NCBI GenBank assembly: GCA_019358945.1
Contig: JAHHIE010000029.1
Span: 21,258 to 85,257, forward strand
Origin: Stenomitos rutilans HA7619-LM2
GTDB taxonomy: Bacteria > Cyanobacteriota > Cyanobacteriia > Leptolyngbyales > Leptolyngbyaceae
DNA: 64,000 nucleotides
Reading direction: 5' to 3'
Each line of letters begins with the position of its first letter. The stretch's first letter is position 1. This document shows, piece by piece, positions 61,301 through 64,000 of the stretch. A program made the position numbers and the translations under genes. The notes under the pieces are model-generated. The model was not told the origin of the DNA, did not search any database, and saw only the letters and a program-made list of their open reading frames with translations.

Positions 61301-63857
61301 GGTCTTGCAGCAAAGTCTGCATCTGCTTTTGTTGATTAACTTGAGATGGAACTAAATTCAAAGGCTCCATACCCAAATCAGAACGAATTTCGTTTAAGGC
61401 TTCTTGAAGCTGAACTTCAGTCTGCTGCTGCCCAATTTGAAAGATGCCAATGACCTTTTCAAGCTGTTCATACTGATTCTCCTGCAAGTTCTGCTCAGAG
61501 TAACTTGTAATATCTTGTTGTAAATCAGAAGCCCGATCAGCCGCAACTTTTTGCTCTAACCTTGCTTGAGCGAGGTAAAGACCATTGATGTTTAACAGAT
61601 CCTCTAATGTTGCTTCGGTCTGCTGGATCACTGCACCGACAATCTGCTGCTTTAGCAAGGCAGCATCCAGTCTTTGTTGAATTTGGGCTTGATTATCCAA
61701 GTTATGGTTCAACGCCGTTCGCAAATCATTAATTTCAGCCTGATTCTGCTGCTGCTGCTTTAACGGCTCAAGCTTATCTTCAGCAGCGGTACGAGCTAAA
61801 CGGGCTGCCTTTGCATTAGCATCTGCCAGTGTTTTGAGACTCTCATAATTCTGAGCATCTTGGGCATACTTCTCTAGAAGAAAACCATAGCTTCTCTTCA
61901 TTCCCTTATTTTTCGTTCCATCGGTTAAGTCTTTAAAATCACGAGCGTAAAGTTGTGCTGCCGTTTTCATTCCCTGGTAGTTAGCAACGTCACGAAGGGC
62001 AACAGCTTCTTGATCACCATCTGCGATCGCTTCATCTAACGCCTGCTTAATGTCAGAGGCTGACCCGTTCAACTTCTTTTGCGCATCTCTGAGATTTTGA
62101 GCAGTCTGAGTCGATACCGCAATCGCATGCTCTAAATCACTAAGAACAGGTTGTAATTGCTGCGTGATTTGTATGTACTCATTCTGACCTTCGAGAGATA
62201 GGTCTTTAAAGTTCAGAGTAAAAGAATCGAGCGCTTTGCTACCCACCTCTGCCTGCTTCGCTAAGCGATCTGTTTCAGCCAGAGTTTGCTGGGCAGCCTG
62301 CAGTTTCTTCTCCAGAACTATTCCATCCGTGTCAGGGTGACTCACATAATCCCGCATCAAGCTCTGTTCAGTGAAACTAATAGACTCGTGCGACTCTTCT
62401 AATTGCTGCAAGTTTTTCAGGCTGCCTTTCTGTAACTCGAACACACTAGAAACGTTATCAACAAGTTTGAGCGATTGTTGAAGTAGAGCTTTTTGATGCT
62501 CTGGAGCATCTCGGTCATCGCCATCCCCCTGAGGAAGCTGCGATTCAGCCGCTGCTAACCGCTCCTGTAGAGATGTTTTCAGAGTTTGCACAAGGGCAGC
62601 TTTCTGAGCTAAAGTACTTTCTTGTCGTTCCGTCCAGGTTTCAATTTCATCAAGTCTTGCTTCGTACTGCAAGTTACCAGAATCCCATTGGCTGTATGAG
62701 TCTAGTGCTTTGAACACTGTCTGTAGATGAAGATTCGCGCTGGTGCTATAAGCACTCCAATTTGCATCTAATTTTGCCTGAGAAGATTGAAGCTCCCCTT
62801 TAGCCAACTCAAGTCGTTGGTTGAGTGTTGGAAGCAAGCCCTGGATTTTCTGCAATCTCTTGCTGGCTTTGGCTGCTTCCTCTTGTGCGCCTGGAGCATC
62901 TACAGTTAACAACCGCTGAATTTCCTTAATAGAATTTTTGCTGTCGTTACCAACTCGGGTTACTACTTCCCATTGAGTCTTCAGACCTCGCCAGTGTTTC
63001 AATTCTTCACTTTGCTCAAGTTGGGCTGCTTGCTCCCGATACGTCTTAGCTTGAGCAAAAAGCCTTTGCGATTCTTGAAGATTTGAATTCCAGTTTACCC
63101 AATAGCCATCAAAGTGTTTTTCGCCTTTAACCTTATCAAAACCTCCGATCCTAGTGGGGTGGTAATACCGTAGTACCGGTGTCCATTCAGGTCCACTATC
63201 CCCCAAAAGAAAATTTGGATCTTCGACGTAAGGATGTGATGTTTTTACGTCACTTGCATCAACGAAATCTTCATTAGATTTTTCACCTCCTAAGATTTGA
63301 TATTTATTGCCGAACTCGTTCATGGCGATACGTCTACGTTCCTCTAGACTGTTCGCTGCAAACTCTGCTGAAGCTCCCAATGCTGCTGTAGCATCTTTAT
63401 CTGCAGTATCAGCTGACGCATTTAAGCCTCTAATTTGTTGCGTTATTTCATTAACTTTTGAGTTAGCCTGATTTGCCCCTGTCTCAATGCTTGAGAATAG
63501 GTTGTCAATTTCGTCTCCCAAAGTCTGTGCAGAGCCAACGTAGCGCTTTTGAAGATCTGCAAACTGTTGCTGAAGCTCCTTGCCCTGTTTAACATCCAAC
63601 TGCAAGGCTTCCATTTCGTCCTTAAATTTATTGACTGCTTGAGCTAATCCAAAGTAAACCTCCTTAAGTGTTCCTACAGTTGTAATGGAATCTCTCAAAT
63701 TAGCCTGTGTCAACTCTCGATCGCCATACACACCCAGCAACTCATTCCGAATCAGGCTTGATGATTGCTCAAAATGGTTAGCTTGGCTTTCGCGCGACCT
63801 CAGTAGTTCTTCCCCAAAGCCATGTCCATCCTTCAAGCTACTAGCAGAATCTTGCAA
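58371..63857 (-). CDS. Giant coiled-coil protein with C-terminal YwqJ-like deaminase, 5' truncated
   Basis: The frame covers 1828 residues, opening only with TTG at 63857; the in-frame stop upstream lies in IS sequence, so the true start was probably lost. Residues 1-900 are coiled-coil (many Gln/Leu/Glu heptads), then hydrophobic glycine-rich segments (GITIIGGAVATGLTFGGAAP; FAGGLLSIGGAVTGYLGQV), a long Ser/Pro/Gly linker with internal repeats, and at the C-terminus a zinc deaminase: GPPGAHAEINALNKALW with H1760 and E1762, and AMPRCPNCWFLTP with C1806 and C1809. YwqJ-type deaminases are tips of polymorphic toxins that alter nucleic acids in rivals. No immunity gene is visible downstream before the IS1 remnant. 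Confidence 0.75.
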   Translation of the reverse strand: MQDSASSLKDGHGFGEELLRSRESQANHFEQSSSLIRNELLGVYGDRELTQANLRDSITTVGTLKEVYFGLAQAVNKFKDEMEALQLDVKQGKELQQQFADLQKRYVGSAQTLGDEIDNLFSSIETGANQANSKVNEITQQIRGLNASADTADKDATAALGASAEFAANSLEERRRIAMNEFGNKYQILGGEKSNEDFVDASDVKTSHPYVEDPNFLLGDSGPEWTPVLRYYHPTRIGGFDKVKGEKHFDGYWVNWNSNLQESQRLFAQAKTYREQAAQLEQSEELKHWRGLKTQWEVVTRVGNDSKNSIKEIQRLLTVDAPGAQEEAAKASKRLQKIQGLLPTLNQRLELAKGELQSSQAKLDANWSAYSTSANLHLQTVFKALDSYSQWDSGNLQYEARLDEIETWTERQESTLAQKAALVQTLKTSLQERLAAAESQLPQGDGDDRDAPEHQKALLQQSLKLVDNVSSVFELQKGSLKNLQQLEESHESISFTEQSLMRDYVSHPDTDGIVLEKKLQAAQQTLAETDRLAKQAEVGSKALDSFTLNFKDLSLEGQNEYIQITQQLQPVLSDLEHAIAVSTQTAQNLRDAQKKLNGSASDIKQALDEAIADGDQEAVALRDVANYQGMKTAAQLYARDFKDLTDGTKNKGMKRSYGFLLEKYAQDAQNYESLKTLADANAKAARLARTAAEDKLEPLKQQQQNQAEINDLRTALNHNLDNQAQIQQRLDAALLKQQIVGAVIQQTEATLEDLLNINGLYLAQARLEQKVAADRASDLQQDITSYSEQNLQENQYEQLEKVIGIFQIGQQQTEVQLQEALNEIRSDLGMEPLNLVPSQVNQQKQMQTLLQDLQTLQTEQPEMPARLKTLLGEVEKDLNSALQGEEAVAIQGRLNNLVTELTTQNKNFMDQVNRLGAENEKDMKLLGLLHDGNSSTGKLQDLDSILSDIREGDDEFQTLMQGIGDLHLQLGINSQRIAYAEKLVEFSGIMDTKLHEAMTDLINRRIEARRAEGGGLWSKIRLGITIIGGAVATGLTFGGAAPLAALAVGLAVGVMNSIDGAVRGDWMDFAGGLLSIGGAVTGYLGQVNTLTKTATVAIQQSTSSAYRSTRAFIKGEDFIGALEAAGGLIAVTNYGLSSSLNGLSEMDRNVTQEVLDTLQYVPQNLSTVIAAVKNDDFLGALDGGFNIAVNLGQGFTPLLGSSIGEVVDQANKFGNTALILAQGAKNDGFIDLQGLVFLYRNDIFGNAEDQKRKAAIQTQGEDPQVGLVAQAQGQEPQGPRDSTNNTNEENGYQEAMKETSSSAEGVEKEPSHSNHRQKSHSVVPQKDQHSKPLGVNSTNPSTPPNPDTNGSNSDTFAASDNLAPSGTAQAPDISATPTAAEVRSGASLTDRGLNGEVSTPASDAITPTADEERLKMSFQHRQDGGQLQSTQPSSNSALSPSGSDEISGSGILPPSDQTDTGAGGASGSTVRQSRGEEDTNFTDASQGAGGASQGNDNIGFGGGPQGQGQPEPQEPQLPLPSDQTDTGAGGASGGADQQVREKEGSGSTDASQGAGGASQGNDNIGFGGGPQGSEPSTPQSSDRNSNGAGSASVVYDALKRFRNALTRFVWTDAAEDTYQRSKDPALEKVQSNPHLEVLDQIVKETPSVSGDLLIEGAGIVGSRKQGVDLVSQTLEQADYLIQLNKTGGVPEAAKIGKGNQVLGAAENVLTGERFFGRSSKAISTKDLHPALAEELEPYAQIAKGWEKDKDLKHYGPPGAHAEINALNKALWATDPTGEMLTAADFSNFNSVAVWLGKGGPYAMPRCPNCWFLTPNVNYLGPQPLENRF
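59149..59411. repeat. Direct repeat inside the deaminase-toxin gene, 198-bp period
   Basis: A 65-bp block starting GGTCCACCTCCAAATCCAAT at 59149 recurs exactly at 59347. The period of 198 bp is 66 codons; the protein repeats GAGGASQGNDNIGFGGGPQG and DQTDTGAGGASG. It marks a recent duplication within the glycine-rich linker. Confidence 0.85.
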
Positions 63858-63860
63858 TAA

Positions 63861-64000
63861 TTGACCTAAATACTAGACTTGTCGGGGAATAAGCGAGAAT
63901 AGGAAACAGAAATGGGATAACACAGATGCTGAATATTGAACGGGTGCTGAAACAAGACCGCCTGCTGAGGGCTTTAACTGGCTTGAATCGGAAGGCCTTT
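63861..64000 (+). mobile_element. Left end of an insertion sequence (cut by window edge)
   Basis: The boundary lies near 63861-63875, where the toxin frame runs into a stop. About 50 bp (ACTAGACTTGTCGGGGAATA and following) precede a transposase-like start codon at 63926. The other end is outside the window, so inverted repeats and target duplication cannot be checked. Confidence 0.5.
63926..64000 (+). CDS. Transposase N-terminus (partial)
   Basis: The frame is open from the ATG at 63926 to the edge: MLNIERVLKQDRLLRALTGL then NRKAF. This opening is typical of a cyanobacterial IS5-like transposase family protein, with a helix-turn-helix region to follow. Only 25 codons are present. The gene runs away from the toxin gene and its element probably cut that gene's 5' end. 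Confidence 0.6.
   Translation, partial: MLNIERVLKQDRLLRALTGLNRKAF

Noticed and set aside
1..64000. CRISPR array
   Set aside because: No regularly spaced direct repeats with unique spacers were seen anywhere, and no cas genes apart from a distant Cas4-like domain in DUF2779.

Overview
The window reads as a cyanobacterial chromosome, probably a filamentous Leptolyngbya-like organism. The support is frequent HIP1-type palindromes (GCGATCGC), families largely confined to cyanobacteria (DUF4912, DUF1400, SLH lipoproteins, REC-PAS-GAF hybrid kinases) and many small cyanobacterial-style inverted-repeat elements between genes. The genus is an inference.

Positions 1 to about 33,300 look like ordinary chromosome. 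A phosphate theme runs through the first 10 kb: a PstS-like binding domain fused to DUF4912 domains, a Tat-exported PhoD phosphatase with a triple Pho-box-like repeat upstream, and PhoU. Interleaved are pieces of the usual DUF58/SpoIIM/RDD membrane cluster, split into two loci that each carry a paralogous multi-pass membrane protein. Then come an SLH lipoprotein, a methyltransferase, a nucleotidyltransferase-phosphomutase fusion, ssb, an FHA protein, recA, xseA-xseB, a STAS protein, a large hybrid histidine kinase, a DUF1400-SGNH hydrolase and an RlpA-like protein. Six non-autonomous inverted-repeat elements (MITE-like) lie between these genes or at the island edge, some with visible target duplications.

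At 33,320-33,367 the 3' half of a tRNA-Thr(UGU) lies on the minus strand without its 5' half. This is what remains at one end of an island integrated into a tRNA gene; its orientation predicts an island running rightward, with the intact tRNA beyond the window. Everything to the right is accessory in content: a frameshifted DUF2779 nuclease, a DD-peptidase-like protein, an orphan ParD, a DUF433/DUF5615 pair, a STAND ATPase with a membrane anchor and an ARC6-like C-terminus plus its small partner, a decayed dnd-associated methyltransferase, a three-gene Phd-like/RelE-like/nuclease operon, and a type III CBASS (PNP-SAVED effector, CD-NTase, HORMA, TRIP13-like ATPase). These are followed by a TPR-PNP protein, a PNP-STAND-TPR protein with a divergent membrane protein, a 1130-residue protein with an RNA-polymerase-like DFDGD motif, a broken IS1 transposase, and an 1828-residue coiled-coil protein ending in a YwqJ-like deaminase, whose 5' end is cut by another insertion sequence.

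The strongest leads are (a) three different proteins carrying purine-nucleoside-phosphorylase-type effector domains within 10 kb, one in CBASS and one in a STAND sensor, a set-up consistent with ATP-cleaving abortive infection; (b) the DFDGD protein, a candidate double-psi beta-barrel polymerase, with a degraded second copy 14 kb away beside the CBASS operon; and (c) the STAND-membrane-ARC6-like protein and its partner, which share a short repeated motif. All calls come from reading the sequence; no database search was run.
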